A stretch of 64,000 nt of DNA from Xiphydria camelus (GCA_963678675.1 OY783199.1:18097510-18161509); one strand, 5' to 3'. Counted from the first letter of the stretch, positions 10,762 to 21,696 are shown. Numbers and translations: made by a program. Notes: generated from the sequence alone by a model not told the origin.

Positions 10762-11065
10762 CACTGAGAAAAATATGCTTGTAAATTTAATGAAAATTCT
10801 GGAGACCATAACCAAACCGTTGGGTGAAATATGGATCCCCCATCTGTGCTTTGATGGATTGACTATTTTCTGGTTAGAATAACGAGACATGTAGTTAGAA
10901 TAACTAAATATGTAGTTGGAATAACTAAACATGTAGTTAGAATAATTAAACACGTAGTTAGCATAACTAGATATTTGGTTCAACTTACTAATACTTTGGT
11001 CAGAATAACTGATCTCATTTAACCAGATGCATTTTGTCGTTTTAACCGAGTATTTTTTCTCAGTG
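10762..11065. mobile_element. CACTGAGAAAAATATG (TTAACC) MITE with minisatellite
   Basis: The left end CACTGAGAAAAATATGCTTG is preceded by TA; the right end TATTTTTTCTCAGTG is followed by TG. It resembles 9346-9524 but is lengthened by an internal 21-bp tandem repeat. Confidence 0.65.
10875..10980. repeat. 21-bp minisatellite inside a MITE
   Basis: The unit ATGTAGTTAGAATAACTAAA repeats about five times with drift. A shorter version is in the sister element at about 13000-13080. On the minus strand it reads as a seven-residue repeat of the YSNYMFS type, which is incidental. Confidence 0.6.
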
Positions 11066-11072
11066 TGTGAGT

Positions 11073-11266
11073 TTTAACTTACTCACCAGGAAAGAAACTT
11101 AAATCGCTATTATCTCATGAATTATAAACTTTTGGCCTGCATCCATACAAGACTTTTTTATAGTTAAAAATACAATCTTCAAAAAAGTATTATACAAGCA
11201 TTAGCCAAAAGCTCATGGATAACGAGATAATAACGATTCAAGTTTCTCTCCTGGCGAGCAATTTCA
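11073..11266. mobile_element. CTCGCCAGGAAAGAAACTT MITE, copy 1
   Basis: The arms ACTCACCAGGAAAGAAACTT and AAGTTTCTCTCCTGGCGAG enclose a palindromic interior with TTTTGGCC and AAAAGCTCAT. At least eight copies occur in this window, making it the most repeated family here: 11287, 18204, 25435, 48303, 54358, 59384 and 62013 are the others. Confidence 0.6.
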
Positions 11267-11286
11267 CTCATACTGTACAACACATA

Positions 11287-11438
11287 TGAGGTTAGCTAAA
11301 TTTACTCGCCAGGAAAGAAACTTTAATCACTATTAAATCATTATTTATGAATCTTTGGCCTATATATGAGCCAAAAGCTCATAGGTAATGAGATAACAGT
11401 ACTACAAGTTTTTCTCCTGGCGAGTAAGTTTAACCTCA
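11287..11438. mobile_element. CTCGCCAGGAAAGAAACTT MITE, copy 2
   Basis: The outermost ends TGAGGTTA and TAACCTCA are exact inverses. The internal arm TTTACTCGCCAGGAAAGAAA matches its mirror. It is shorter than the other copies because part of the interior is deleted. It lies 20 bp from copy 1. Confidence 0.6.
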
Positions 11439-12333
11439 TGCGTTACGTATCATAGCTCCGAGAGACTCGACTCCCTCGACGAATAAAAGAATACAACCTC
11501 GCGAGTTCCCACCTAATCCCGGGATTGAAAAGCCGGCGAACCAAGGGACAAATTGGAGTAGAAATCGCGGACGGCGGGTGGTCCCGAAAGTATTTCCCGG
11601 TCTCTCGCGAATGGGAGAGACTCATTGTCTTAAAATCCGTCGAGCTAGATTGTAGGCTCGCGGGGCGGAAGGGGGTCTGTGGCTATAATTACTGTAACGC
11701 GAGAGGGGTGGTTCGCGATGAGGGGTGTTACACGGACGGGAGAAAAGGGAGGGGAGACGCCGTCGGCGGATAACGTCGGTCTATACAGGGTGACCGACCG
11801 ATCCTATCTATCGTATATAATCTCGTCGCTCTTTCTTCCAGCGCACGGGTCTGTCGGTTCCGCCTTTTGTCGCGCTGAAAGAAGGAAACTCGATAGCTCG
11901 CGATTCCTCGTATCGCGCGCGCCGAAACGACCGCGCCGAAAATTGCCGCGCGTTCCTTTATTTTCGACGGGGCGAAAAAACGCGAACTAGGAAAATCACC
12001 GCGTCGAGCGGGCCGCCGTCGTAGACTGAAGTGGGAGGGGGGCGCTCGGCTTCTTTAGCGGCACCCGTTACTTCGATACCTTTGTTCGGCGAGCGGGTGA
12101 TTAAAAAGTTGCCGAGCGAGACAGCGGAGCGGAGAAAAACGTGGGATAACCCGTTGTGGAGGAGGATACGCCCGATGTATATATACAATCGCATCGAGCG
12201 GGTACAGTCCGAATGCCGGAGCTCATCTGTCGGGCCCCACGCTTTCTTCCACATCCGCGCTCCTCCTGCTCCGCCGCGCCGCGCGACTGCCGCTGAACGC
12301 GCGCGTCGTTCGCACGCGCGAACGCTACTCTCG
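11439..12333. other. CpG-rich stop-poor DNA, no gene recognised
   Basis: Frames of about 100 codons are open on both strands (for example 11679-11990 plus, 12101-12406 minus). Residues are arginine-rich and motif-free. A TATATATA stretch lies at about 12177. Nothing decisive. Confidence 0.35.
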
Positions 12334-12436
12334 CACTGAGAAAAATAACCCGGTTAATTCGGTTTTCCAGCAATTCTTTTATCGCAGATTCGACAAATGT
12401 GGGCAAAACGAGGAGCTATTCACATTCAATTTCGGT

Positions 12437-12666
12437 GACACTCTGATTACACAATGTAATCGATTACAAGCGATTACCACGGTGATTACACTGATTTCGG
12501 TAGTCAATGATTACATTGATTACCACTACCTTCGAAGGTGACTTCATGATTACTAAATGATGTTAATGATTATAGTGAAATTGTAATCGGTGATTGCAAT
12601 ATGTTAGTAATCGTTGAAATCCTATAAAACTTCATTGATTACAGTGTGATTACACTTTGATTACAA
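12437..12666. repeat. GATTAC/GTAATC cluster
   Basis: Ten GATTAC and three GTAATC hexamers occur in 230 bp, irregularly spaced (for example GTAATCGATTACAAGCGATT). This is not a simple tandem array. It could be subterminal transposase-binding repeats of an inserted element or a homeodomain-type site cluster. Confidence 0.5.
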
Positions 12667-12707
12667 AATTATCAACCCCGTATTCTTTCATTTTCGCCCT
12701 TATTTAA

Positions 12708-12850
12708 CCTGAAAAACAACATTTAGAAATGCAGTTACGTCGTCGCGCTGTGAGTCTATCTCTCTCGCACTCGCAACTCAGCATAAGTGCATCTCTCTGA
12801 CGATTCGATGACGTTACGATGTTGTAGAGAGAAACTTATAACTCAGCGAA
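12708..12850 (+). repeat. Interspersed repeat shared with 46338-46492
   Basis: Shared phrases in the same order include GAAAAACAACATTTAGAAAT, TCTCTCGCACTCGC, ACTCAGCATAA, ATGTTGTAGAGAGAAAC and TATAACTCAGCG. Function is unknown. Confidence 0.55.
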
Positions 12851-13671
12851 TAATTATATTTCCTCGGATATTTCCTTTTCCGTGTGACATTGAATACGTG
12901 TGCAGATTAGAAATTGAATGTAAAAATACGATTTTTTGATTTCCGTGTTAGCCTCATATCATGACAGATCCTCCAACTATCTGGTTAAACTGATCATTTT
13001 CTGGTTAGATTAACTAGACATGTAGCTGGAATTACTAAACATATAGTTAGAGTAACTAAATATTTGGTTCAACTTACTAGTATCTTGGTTAGAATAACGA
13101 AACTCGTTTAACCAGATGCGTTTTGTCATTTCAGCCAAGTTATTTTTCTCAGTGCAATAGCGGCGTTTCACAGCGCCTAGCGCCAGCCACGAGATAATTA
13201 CGGGAAACGCGCTGATGAGGCCGCGCGACTGAATTCGATTGCGCGCGACGCTGATTTTTCGCCGATGTTCGGGATTTTAGGGACGCGGCTTAAGCCGCGC
13301 GCGCGCGAATATCCCGTTACGAGAGCGATTTGCACACTCGCGGTCGTATTATATCGCACGCGGGGGTGCAATTCGCGCGCCGATTGCTCGTTGCCGGCAG
13401 CGATGAGTCATGGGAGAAGTCTTGCACTGGTGGCGTATAGCGCGCGGGGTTGTGACGTTCCGTGACGGAGTGGGAGGGGGATTCGTCATCGTCTCGAGGA
13501 GCGCCACGCGATATCTCTCGTTCTCCGGTTGTGCGCGTCGCGGGGATACATTTCAGGGGTCCTTTTATATATTATATTATATACCGGATACGGCTCGGTT
13601 CCATCTCAGGTCGGTCACCGTGACGTTCCGGCAGAATAAATAAATTAATCAGTCAGGACCATCTATAAATA

Positions 13672-14146
13672 CAGGGTGTTCACTCCCAGTCTCCGAAAGT
13701 GGGTGGAGCCTTTTTCGAGTTTGCCGCATATCGTCGGCTTCACATGAAAAGTGCATAAGTCCAAAATGACTGTTGATTAGGTAAGAAACAAGCCATCTTG
13801 CAAATTCAACTGGTTTTTGGAAGCATTTTATTGTCAAGTTGTTTATCTAAAAGTTTGAACTTTTGTTTGATAGTCCCATGTATAGCTTCTGAACTTCTTT
13901 GAATAAGAGACACTAATTTTAAACAGTTTCTTTAATCTACTGCGAAAACAGTCATTTTGGACTTATGCACTCTTCATGTGAAGCCGACGATATGTGAAGC
14001 AGTAGCGATGTGTGCAGTTTAGTCTTCAATTAATAGATGACCGCAGTGACAACAGGGAAGGCTAACCGAGGCACTAACTGGTTTGTGTATACGGCAAATT
14101 TGAAATAGGCTCCGCACACTCTCGGAGCCTGGGCGTGAACACCCTG
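13672..14146. mobile_element. TA-flanked CAGGGTGTTCAC DNA transposon, 475 bp
   Basis: The ends CAGGGTGTTCACTCCCAG and CTGGGCGTGAACACCCTG are inverse and bordered by TA. A second inverted pair, TCGTCGGCTTCACATGAA-type with CAGTCATTTTGGACTTATGC, lies inside. No coding frame of note. Confidence 0.65.
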
Positions 14147-15307
14147 TATAAAAGGATGTACATAAATCCCAACTGATTCATCAACGCCGAGCCGAAACCG
14201 CTGAAGCTAATTACATGATATTTACACAGTACATTTCTTTTATGACGTATAAGCATCTACTAAGAAAGGATTGTACGAAATTCATCCCCTAAGATGGTAA
14301 AATAGGGAATGTGTAGGTTTGTATGATAATCCGTCATTTTTTAAGTTTGATCCATGAAAATTAGTATTTGGCCTTTCAGTTGAGAATTAAAGACTTGTTT
14401 TAGGATTTTTGGAATAATCCCTTAAGTGAGTAAGATGGGCAATGCAAATTTGTATGGAAATTTCTATTTATTTCGAGATCTGCACGCATGAAATCGCGAA
14501 CGGAAAAAGCTACTACTTAATATTATAATGCAGGGTATTTAGCGATCACGGAAATCATGAAGATCATGGAAACATGAGAATGTCACGGAGCTTTAGATAA
14601 AATTATTAATTATAATAACATTCATACGCGAAACGTCACGATGATGCACCTCAGCTGGAACTGAGTCATGTCGGATATGTATAATAAATGCTCCTTTTAT
14701 TAATCCACAACGCGAACGTCTTTTCAACAAAAGCGAAACGACGACGACGAGAACCGTCTCCAGACTTTCGCCGCGGGTGGATCCGTCATATTCCACTCGA
14801 TGGTTGTTTCCTCGGGGAATCCATTGATTCCGGGACATATAATAAAAGCCCCTCTCCCTCCCGGACGGCGACGTTCGACGGCACGGCGAACGGAAATTGA
14901 ATTCGCCCACGCGCGCGCGCGCCCGTGCTTCCGACACGATGTACACGTAGGTACTCTTCGTTTCGGACGGGCCGTGTCATTTCCCGATGTCGACGACGAC
15001 AATTCGACGGGAGAAGACGACGCGAGCTCGAGATCTTCCTGCGAAGAGCGTCCCGCGGGTCGAATGTGACGCTGCTGATACGATATCATGCGTTCGCTCG
15101 TCTGTTCTCCCGATCGGAGCGTCGTCGTTGTCCCCGGGGGTTGGACGAAAGTTCATTAACGCGTCAACGCGTTTCCCGAATGCGATGTCGACGTGAAGTC
15201 GAAGTAACGTCGCGAGGCTGCCGCTGGAAACGTGGCTAAGGAGTGCGCCTACCGAGATGTACGTCTCGCGTGGTATACTTATTGCTTCACATTGCGATGA
15301 TTATAAT
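14147..15307. other. No gene recognised; CpG-rich 14,600-15,240
   Basis: 14500-14600 holds a CAGGGTATTTAGCGATCACG phrase related to the CAGGGTGTCC family end. 14690-15240 is CpG-rich and open in four frames (up to 121 codons) with low-complexity residues and no splice-bounded exon. Confidence 0.35.
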
Positions 15308-15481
15308 GGTCGGATTATAATAGTAGGAGAAAAAAGTGGGATAAAACTGGGTGCTTTGCTTTAGGTGTCCCCTTGTCGTCGTGGTTCTTAATGGAAAGCA
15401 GGGGTCAACTTACGCTGTATGTAAATTTGTATTAAACTTAATATAATTGTATATAAAACTTATATCCAACACGTGATTATG

Positions 15482-15727
15482 CACGGATAAAAATTAATTG
15501 TAGCATTTACAATGTTTGTGGTAAATTTCGGGACGCGGCTAAATTTATTGTTACGATAACTACAATTTTAGTAAAAATCACAGCAACGCTTGCGACTACC
15601 TACTACAAATTTTACCATAATTTTTACTAAAATTGTACCTAGTTATCGTAACAATAAATTGGCTTCGTCCCGAAATTTACCAAAAACTTTGTAAACGCCA
15701 CAATGATGTATCGTATTTTTTTCCGTG
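15482..15727. mobile_element. CACGGA MITE within long repeat copy 1
   Basis: The ends CACGGATAAAAATTAATTG and TATTTTTTTCCGTG are inverse. Internal TTTATTGTTACGATAACTAC pairs with its mirror. Present at the matching place in the sister repeat, so it was there before the repeat was copied. Confidence 0.6.
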
Positions 15728-15781
15728 TGAAGATTAATATACTCCGTTATAATATTTATACTTATTCAATTTAATATAATT

Positions 15782-16036
15782 GAGGGGGTCAGAAGCCAAG
15801 GGGTCCAAGTAGAAATACAAGTTTTCCGAGATGCTCCACATTAAAGTATTCTTGTTCTTTAAAAATACCTGCAATTTTCCTTTGCCTCAAGTGTATAAGG
15901 TGTATGAATAGTTCATACAGCTTATATATTTGAGGCAAAGAAATTGCAGGTATTTTTAAAGAACAAGAATACTTTAATGTGGAGCATCTCGGAAAACTTG
16001 TATTTCTACTTGGACCCCTTGGCTTCTGACCCCCTC
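15782..16036. mobile_element. 255-bp near-perfect palindrome with AATT flanks
   Basis: The arms of about 120 nt begin GAGGGGGTCAGAAGCCAAGG and end with the inverse. The outer roughly 95 nt appear perfectly paired, with small mismatches near the loop around TAGTTCATAC. AATT borders both sides. The sister repeat shows a single uninterrupted ATACAGTTGTAAATTT at this point. It is a folded-back MITE, or a locus able to make a long hairpin RNA. Confidence 0.7.
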
Positions 16037-16172
16037 AATTGTAAGTTTGATAAATAGGTATGTAATACAAATTTCACGAGGAAGTACATTAATTTTCATA
16101 ATTGTATGCATTGGAAAAAAACTTGAAATGAAAGTATATTATAAATAGAAATTTTTTTTATAATACACCTTA

Positions 16173-16301
16173 GGCCCAGTTGTACAATTCAGGTTTAACT
16201 ATAATCTCTGGTTCGTTGCTATGGAGTAGCCAATAGCAAAGCTAGTATCATAGCAACTCTAACCAAGGATTGTAGTTAAACCTGAGTGGTACAACTGGGC
16301 C
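16173..16301. mobile_element. TTA-flanked GGCCCAGTTGTAC MITE (PIF/Harbinger-like)
   Basis: Inverted ends GGCCCAGTTGTAC and GTACAACTGGGCC are flanked by TTA at 16170-16172 and 16302-16304. Subterminal AGGTTTAACTA pairs with TAGTTAAACCT. A 3-bp TTA duplication is the PIF/Harbinger habit; the superfamily call is inference. Confidence 0.65.
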
Positions 16302-16304
16302 TTA

Positions 16305-16700
16305 GGAGTGCGCCTACCAATATGGAACCCGCTATACCGACGAGAGTGCCAGGTCTCACGTGGTATGCGTCAGGCGCCGTACCAATCTTTTTAGACGCGC
16401 GCAGAAATTTAATTTCAATCGCCTCGTACTCGGAGAACTTCACTTCCGGTTCGTCGTAACTGCCAACGAACGGTTCTACTCGATTCCACATCGAACGCGC
16501 CGCATGCCTCCAGCATCCCGAGTAAAAATTTTCATCAAATTTGGATCGGATTCTGAACAGATTCCGCGGACTACAGACCAGAATCAGATCAGCTTCAGAT
16601 AGGAACTTCTGATCACAATTAAATCGTAGTGATCTGACTAGATTTTGGTTAAATATAACTGAGTTCATTGTAGTGGTAGTCCTTAACAAATAAGCATATT
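16305..16700 (-). other. Unassigned minus-strand open frame
   Basis: A minus frame (16276-16689) reads through residues such as WNRVEPFVGSYDEPEV and KIGTAPDAYH. A possible donor, CAC/GTGAGA, follows, and a hydrophobic GTLVGIAGSILVGALL lies beyond it. Codon use looks GC3-rich. However, the opposite strand is also open, no convincing acceptor is present, and I recognise no family. It lies within the inferred 32 kb PTB-gene intron. Confidence 0.15.
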
Positions 16701-16839
16701 TGCGACATTAAATGATTTCAAAATAATAAGCTACGAATAAAATGCTAAATATGTATCCAATATAAGCATAATTTTTCGTAAATATAATATATTCGTTTGT
16801 GCAAACTATAATATTTAATTGCTTTGAAGTAAACGATTA

Positions 16840-17450
16840 TTTTGCCGCATGAGCTTAGAAAAATTATTGTTCCTCAAAAAATTGTTAAATTCATATTACG
16901 TGATTCAAATTAAACACTATGTTTATTGTAGCAACACATTTACAAAAAATGTACGATATATTGAATAAATATTTAGCATTTTATTTCAACTAGTTTAAAA
17001 TCATGTAATGACACAAATATGCCTGCTTTTAATGACTCATAAAGCGCACAACCTTGATGCATCAGATGAGCTAATACTACCTGGAGTTGCTGTACAATTT
17101 ACGTATTCCCGCTGTCACGGATTCTGTCACTGGTGATTTTTTAAAATGTCATTTTCAAACGCACTAGCCAATGAACTATTAATTCTCATGCTCCCGTTGG
17201 TTACGGCGATATTTGCTTTAGCTAATGAAAGCATGAAAATTGATTAATCATTGGTTAGTACGTTTAAAAATGATATTTTAAAAGTCATCGCTCTAACAGA
17301 ATCCGTGTCGCCGGGAGTACATTAATATTGTCCATCTGGATAAATTTAATGATTTCATTTTCACGCAAGAAAATAAAGCGTAAACTTTTTAGAACAATCA
17401 ATTATTGTGACTTGTACGAACGTCATGACGATCATACAAGTCTATCTGGG
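16840..17450 (+). repeat. TGCCGCATGAG repeat, copy 1, interrupted by a MITE
   Basis: It starts TTGCCGCATGAGCTTAGAAA and contains GCGCACAACCTTGATGCATC and TTGCTGTACAATTTAC. The far end, CATACAAGTCTATCTGGG (reverse AGATAGACTTGTATG), matches the ends of copies at 23490-24075 and 33425-33720. The order of parts differs between copies, suggesting rearrangement. Confidence 0.5.
17103..17320. mobile_element. GTATTCCCGCTGTCACGG palindromic MITE
   Basis: The left arm GTATTCCCGCTGTCACGGAT pairs with the right arm ATCCGTGTCGCCGGGAGTAC. The pairing continues through CATTTTCAAACG and the AATTCTCATGC centre. Confidence 0.55.
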
Positions 17451-18203
17451 TGTCCAAGGGAGGCGGGCCCGTGCACGGTCGAATAATAATCAAGGACGAC
17501 CGGGAAGAGGGGCGGTGAGCGGGGTCGCGCGATTCCGGTTATACAGTCGCGCGCGAGAGCTCGCAGAAATTGAATACTCGAGGCGCGCCGCGTTATTACG
17601 AGGTACAATTAATTCGGCTGGCGTAATTGACGACAATTATTATCAGCCGCGGCGACTTCCGAGCGAGTTCTTCCAAATGATGCGGCGCCACTCGACGGCG
17701 CTCGGCGCACACGCGTACAGAGGAACACGTAACCGTCGAGAGGCTCGGCGCGGGTGAGAGGAGAGACTCGTTTTGTATAGTTTACATACCAGATGTCTCG
17801 AAATATACGTACAGATATAGGATCGGCGTATAGCCGCCACTGTAACCGGTAATTCGTCTTATCGACGGTCTCCGAGGTGCTCCAGGAGGTAAAGCCACCG
17901 GGGAACTTTTTTCGGGTAGAACGGAAAAAAGAATTTTGTTTAAAGTACTCAATAAATTGATTAATTAATGATATTTCACACAGCAGGAGTTGTCCAACTG
18001 ATCCAGTTTTGTAATCAGTACCAGTTTTATATAGTTATCACGACAATTTGTTTGTTCCGGTAACTTTAAATAGTTACAACTATTAAAAAAAAAGTGGTGC
18101 TAATTACCGAACTTGAGCAGTTGAGTCCAAAATAGTTGTCACAGCTACATTTAATTCTTTCAGTGTCCCGTTGTACATTTAAATATCGCATATTTCATTG
18201 TAA
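17451..18203. other. No gene recognised
   Basis: 17470-17760 is a CpG-rich open stretch (116 codons plus, arginine-rich). The remainder is AT-rich. I see no motif, exon or named repeat. Confidence 0.35.
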
Positions 18204-18410
18204 AAACTACTTACTCGTCAGGAAAGAAACTTCAATCACTATTATCTCATTACCTACGAGCTTTTGGCTCACATTTGTATAATACTTTTCTGAAGATTAT
18301 ATGTTCTCATCTGCAATAAAGTCTTATATCGATATAGACCAAAAATTCATAAATAATGAGATAACAGTGATTGGAACTTCTTTCCTGGCGAGTAAGTTTA
18401 GCATCACATG
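18204..18410. mobile_element. CTCGCCAGGAAAGAAACTT MITE, copy 3
   Basis: Arms ACTTACTCGTCAGGAAAGAA and TTCTTTCCTGGCGAGTAAGT, with ATCACTATTATCTCATTA and its mirror. Confidence 0.6.
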
Positions 18411-18424
18411 TTATGTGATATATA

Positions 18425-18670
18425 ATGCTGAGAGAAAAAGAATTAATTGGATATAATAATTAATTGCGGGGTCGAAAGTAATAATTTATTTATATCAATT
18501 TTATCTTTTTTCATATTATTATAATTTTGATACTTCTTCCTTATAATCACACACTATTTCACATAATTATAAGAAATATTTAATTGACGTATTAAAAGAT
18601 TTCGTCGATATAAATAAATAATTACTCGCAAGTAATTTTCGGTAGATCCAACTAATTCTTTTTCTCTGTG
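18425..18670. mobile_element. CTGAGAGAAAAAGAATTAATT MITE
   Basis: The inverse end is CCAACTAATTCTTTTTCTCT. Subterminal AATTGCGGGGTCGAAAGTAA is shared with 10495-10750 and 23737-23993. Confidence 0.6.
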
Positions 18671-19552
18671 TGGTACTATTGGCTATGGAATATCTTGAAC
18701 ATTGCTATGGATGTAGAATTGATTTCTACTTTTATTACAACAGTATTCTAGCCATATCATTGCCGAGGACAACTTTTGCCATTTGAAATATCCCTTTGCA
18801 CAAAATTCTTTTCTCCGTGTAGCTACGGCACGCTCGCCCAGCAAATTACTCGCGGACCGATCAATTTCGCATTTTGAGAGTTCCTGAGCGCGGAAACAAT
18901 GTTCGTTCGATCGCGAGTCTCTCCGGGAAATGATCGCGAAGTTGGAATCTTCTGCGCCAAGTCATCGGATTTCTAACTCCATTCCAAGGAGGAGATTCAC
19001 TCGAAGCTACGATGATCCGCTTTGAAAAACTCGCTCTCCCGACTCTCCATCAAAAAAAAAAAACCGAGAAATCGCGGGTGGAGTGCATTCGAAAGTTCTT
19101 TAGAGAGAAAGAGAGAGGCACCGGAACATCGACGCGTCGAGCCGCGTCCGCGGCAAAAGGGTGGGCGATGAAGAGCGGCGAGACGACCTCTCGCCCCGTT
19201 AAATGTTCCGAACAAACTTTCCGTTTGTTCGGAGAGAACCGGACGGCGAACTCGCGGATATGCGAAAGAGGCGTGGCGGCGGGTCCCCTCGTTCACCGCC
19301 GCCGGTTCCCTCTCGACATCCTCGAGCGATTCCTCGTTTACGACGACGTGGTCGCCGCGCTGGAACGATTTTCGATGGGGCGGGGGTGGATTCGTTCGTC
19401 GGCGCTGCAACGATCGAGAAGTCCGCGGGGGCGGTGCGTGATAATCCCTTCTCGATCGTCTCTGGCGCGGAAATCGTATAGGGAATGGATGTACTCGGGA
19501 GCAAAAAACACAGGGGAGGTTATATCTCATTCGTTTTTATAGTGCCGTAATG
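18671..19552. other. CpG-rich stop-poor DNA, no gene recognised
   Basis: Open frames of 176 codons (plus, 19012-19542) and 177 codons (minus, 18997-19530) overlap almost exactly. Two long antisense frames over the same GC-rich bases argue against either being coding. No splice-bounded exon found. Confidence 0.35.
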
Positions 19553-20130
19553 ATTATGACAGCCGGGAGGAGAGAAAAGTGGGATAAAAGTGGGTGCTTT
19601 GCTTTAGATGACCCCTTGTCGCCGTGATTCTAAATGGAAAGCAGGGGCCAATTTAGATTGCATGTAAATTTGTATCAATATAATTGTATATATAAAACTT
19701 GTATCCAATACGTGAATATACACGGAAAGAAAGAAATCGTGGCAGTTGTAAAGTCTGTGGTAAATTTCCGGACAAGGCCAATTTATTGTTAGAACTAAAA
19801 TTTTCGTAAGAATTATAATAAAACTTGTAGAAGTTGCAGCATTGCTGTAATTTTTTCTAAAATTGTAGTTATCATAACAATAAATTGGCCTTGCCCCGAA
19901 ATTTACCACAAACTTTGTAAATGCTACGATTTCTTTTTTTTCCGTACGAAGATTAATGTACTCCGTTATGAAATTTCTATTCAGTTTGATATACAGTTGT
20001 AAATTTCATAAATACTTAATACAAATACCACAAGGAAGTGCATTAATTATCGTAATTGCATGCATTGGAAAAGAGCTTTATATAAAAGTATATCTATTAT
20101 AAATACATACAAATTTTTTTATAATATATA
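19553..20130 (+). repeat. Long interspersed repeat, copy 2 (empty site for the palindrome)
   Basis: It matches 15308-16170 through AAAGTGGGATAAAAGTGGGT, GGAAAGCAGGGGCCAA, the CACGGA MITE and TGCATGCATTGGAAAA. It reads continuously across the place where copy 1 holds the 255-bp hairpin. Confidence 0.6.
19721..19946. mobile_element. CACGGA MITE within long repeat copy 2
   Basis: The left end CACGGAAAGAAAGAAATCGT is preceded by TA; the right end is TTTCTTTTTTTTCCGTA. Its interior matches 15482-15727. Confidence 0.55.
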
Positions 20131-20165
20131 TATTTGTTTCTACCGAATATCTACAATAAGAGGTA

Positions 20166-20414
20166 ACATGAGAAAAAACTCAGTAGAATCAACTAAATTT
20201 TTATTTACATATTACTAACTAAATATTTTATTCACTCAAGTAACATTTATTTGTCCCAACAAAACGTTTTATCGACTCAAATCAATACAGTTTATCGAGA
20301 AAAATATATCATTGGGACAAATCAATATTACTTCAGCAATTAAAATATTTAGTTAGGAATATATACAAATAAACCTTTAGTTGAGAGAGATTCTACTAAA
20401 TTTTACTTTCAGTG
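20166..20414. mobile_element. ATGAGAAAAAACTCAGTAGAATC MITE
   Basis: Palindromic: AGTAGAATCAACTAAATTT pairs with AAATTTAGTAGAATCTC-type sequence at the right. Internal ATTTGTCCCAA pairs with TTGGGACAAAT. The right end TTTCAGTG is followed by TA. Confidence 0.55.
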
Positions 20415-21083
20415 TATAATTAATGTTATATTTTACTGTTTTGTAGTACCTCTGATCATTTTCTTGTCAACATATTTGTGTGCGTGTCAATTTTTCGGCC
20501 AATTATAATTTTTCAACCCGAACCAAAAACCGCCAGCGCACCCTCATTACTACGTTTCCGGACCGTCCGATCGGACACATCAATCAATGCGGCTGATTGA
20601 TAATAACGATAGTCTTTTAACGTTATCATCTCGGCTAATTAGGATGCGGGCCACTCTCGACCAATTGCCGTCCTATCATTACGAAGCCACTCGCCGAGGT
20701 TCCCTTTAATAGCTGCACCATTCCCCACCCCCGTCGAACCTCCCTCCTCCTCCACCTCCAATCCGCCGTATCTTTCATTCTCTCGTTATGCACAAACTTC
20801 CGAAGGCTTTGTTCTGCCGGCATCGGTCCTTCGGCGGGAAGAAAGGGCGGCTCGAATGATTACCTCGAGTGAAAGAGCGAAAAAAAGAAGATCTCACTAT
20901 GAGGGGGTACGTAAATCGACGAGGCGAAGATATCGAGACGCCTCCCGGTTATGTAAATACGCAATCCGTCTCGATACCGGCTTACGCTCGAGTCACCCCT
21001 TGCGATCTACATATGTATCAAATTATAAATTATTCGCAAGACAATACTGTACATAAATTTGTATTAAACTCAAAATAATTCTA
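20415..21083. other. No gene recognised
   Basis: AT-rich with a moderately CpG-rich segment at 20560-21010. Open frames under 70 codons only. Nothing supported. Confidence 0.35.
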
Positions 21084-21277
21084 CACTGAGAAAAAAAAAA
21101 GATTAAAAATTATTCTGTTAGAAGGATAATCTGATTACGAAAGGTAAAGTGAATCGAAAATTATTCTAGGGAAGATTAAATTTTATACCCTGGAAGGATA
21201 ATTTTTGATCTGTTTTACCTTTCGTACTCAGATTATCCTTCTAACAGAATAAATTTTAATCTTTTTTTTTCTCAGTG
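21084..21277. mobile_element. TA-flanked CACTGAGAAAA palindromic MITE
   Basis: CACTGAG at the left and CTCAGTG at the right are flanked by TA. The whole 194 bp folds on itself: TTATTCTGTTAGAAGGATAA pairs with its mirror, centred on GGGAAGATTAAATTTTATAC. Confidence 0.75.
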
Positions 21278-21696
21278 TATATAAAGCTTTTATCTAATAC
21301 GTTGATTATGGAAATGAATATGCTCCGTTAAGAAATTTATAAAGAAACTTCACAAGGAAACACACAGATTAATTTTCATAATCACATACACTGCAAAGAA
21401 TAATTGCATTTTTAATGTACTTTCGTGTAAAGCTTTTTTATAATACACGCGATTATAAATATTAATATGCTCTGTAATTATAAAAATTAATATATTTCCT
21501 TATGAAATTACCCTTATAAATTTCATAATGGAAAAAAACTTTAAATACGATTATATTAAATTGAATGCACATTTTTTTACAGTATATGTGTACTTATTGG
21601 ACAAAATCTTTATAAAAAAGCATATTAAAAATAGACATTTTGCTTACAGTGAAGTTCAAGATTCGAATTGCAAAAATATCCTGCGTTTCTTTTTAG

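Larger units (their letters stand above)
12334..13154. mobile_element. CACTGAGAAAAATAACC MITE expanded by insertions
   Basis: The termini CACTGAGAAAAATAACC and AGTTATTTTTCTCAGTG are inverse. The right half (12990-13154) is the normal TTAACC family interior. The left half has been replaced or interrupted by a GATTAC-rich block and by a repeat shared with 46338-46492. Confidence 0.55.
15308..16170 (+). repeat. Long interspersed repeat, copy 1 (pair with 19553-20130)
   Basis: The two copies share order and sequence from AAAAGTGGGATAAAA and GGGTGCTTTGCTTTAG through the CACGGA MITE to CATGCATTGGAAAA. Copy 1 alone contains the 255-bp palindrome at 15782-16036; copy 2 keeps the empty site. The repeat has no obvious coding frame. 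Confidence 0.6.

Noticed and set aside
18997..19542. Pair of antisense 176-177 codon frames
   Set aside because: Mutually overlapping frames in GC-rich DNA, arginine-rich, with no recognisable feature.
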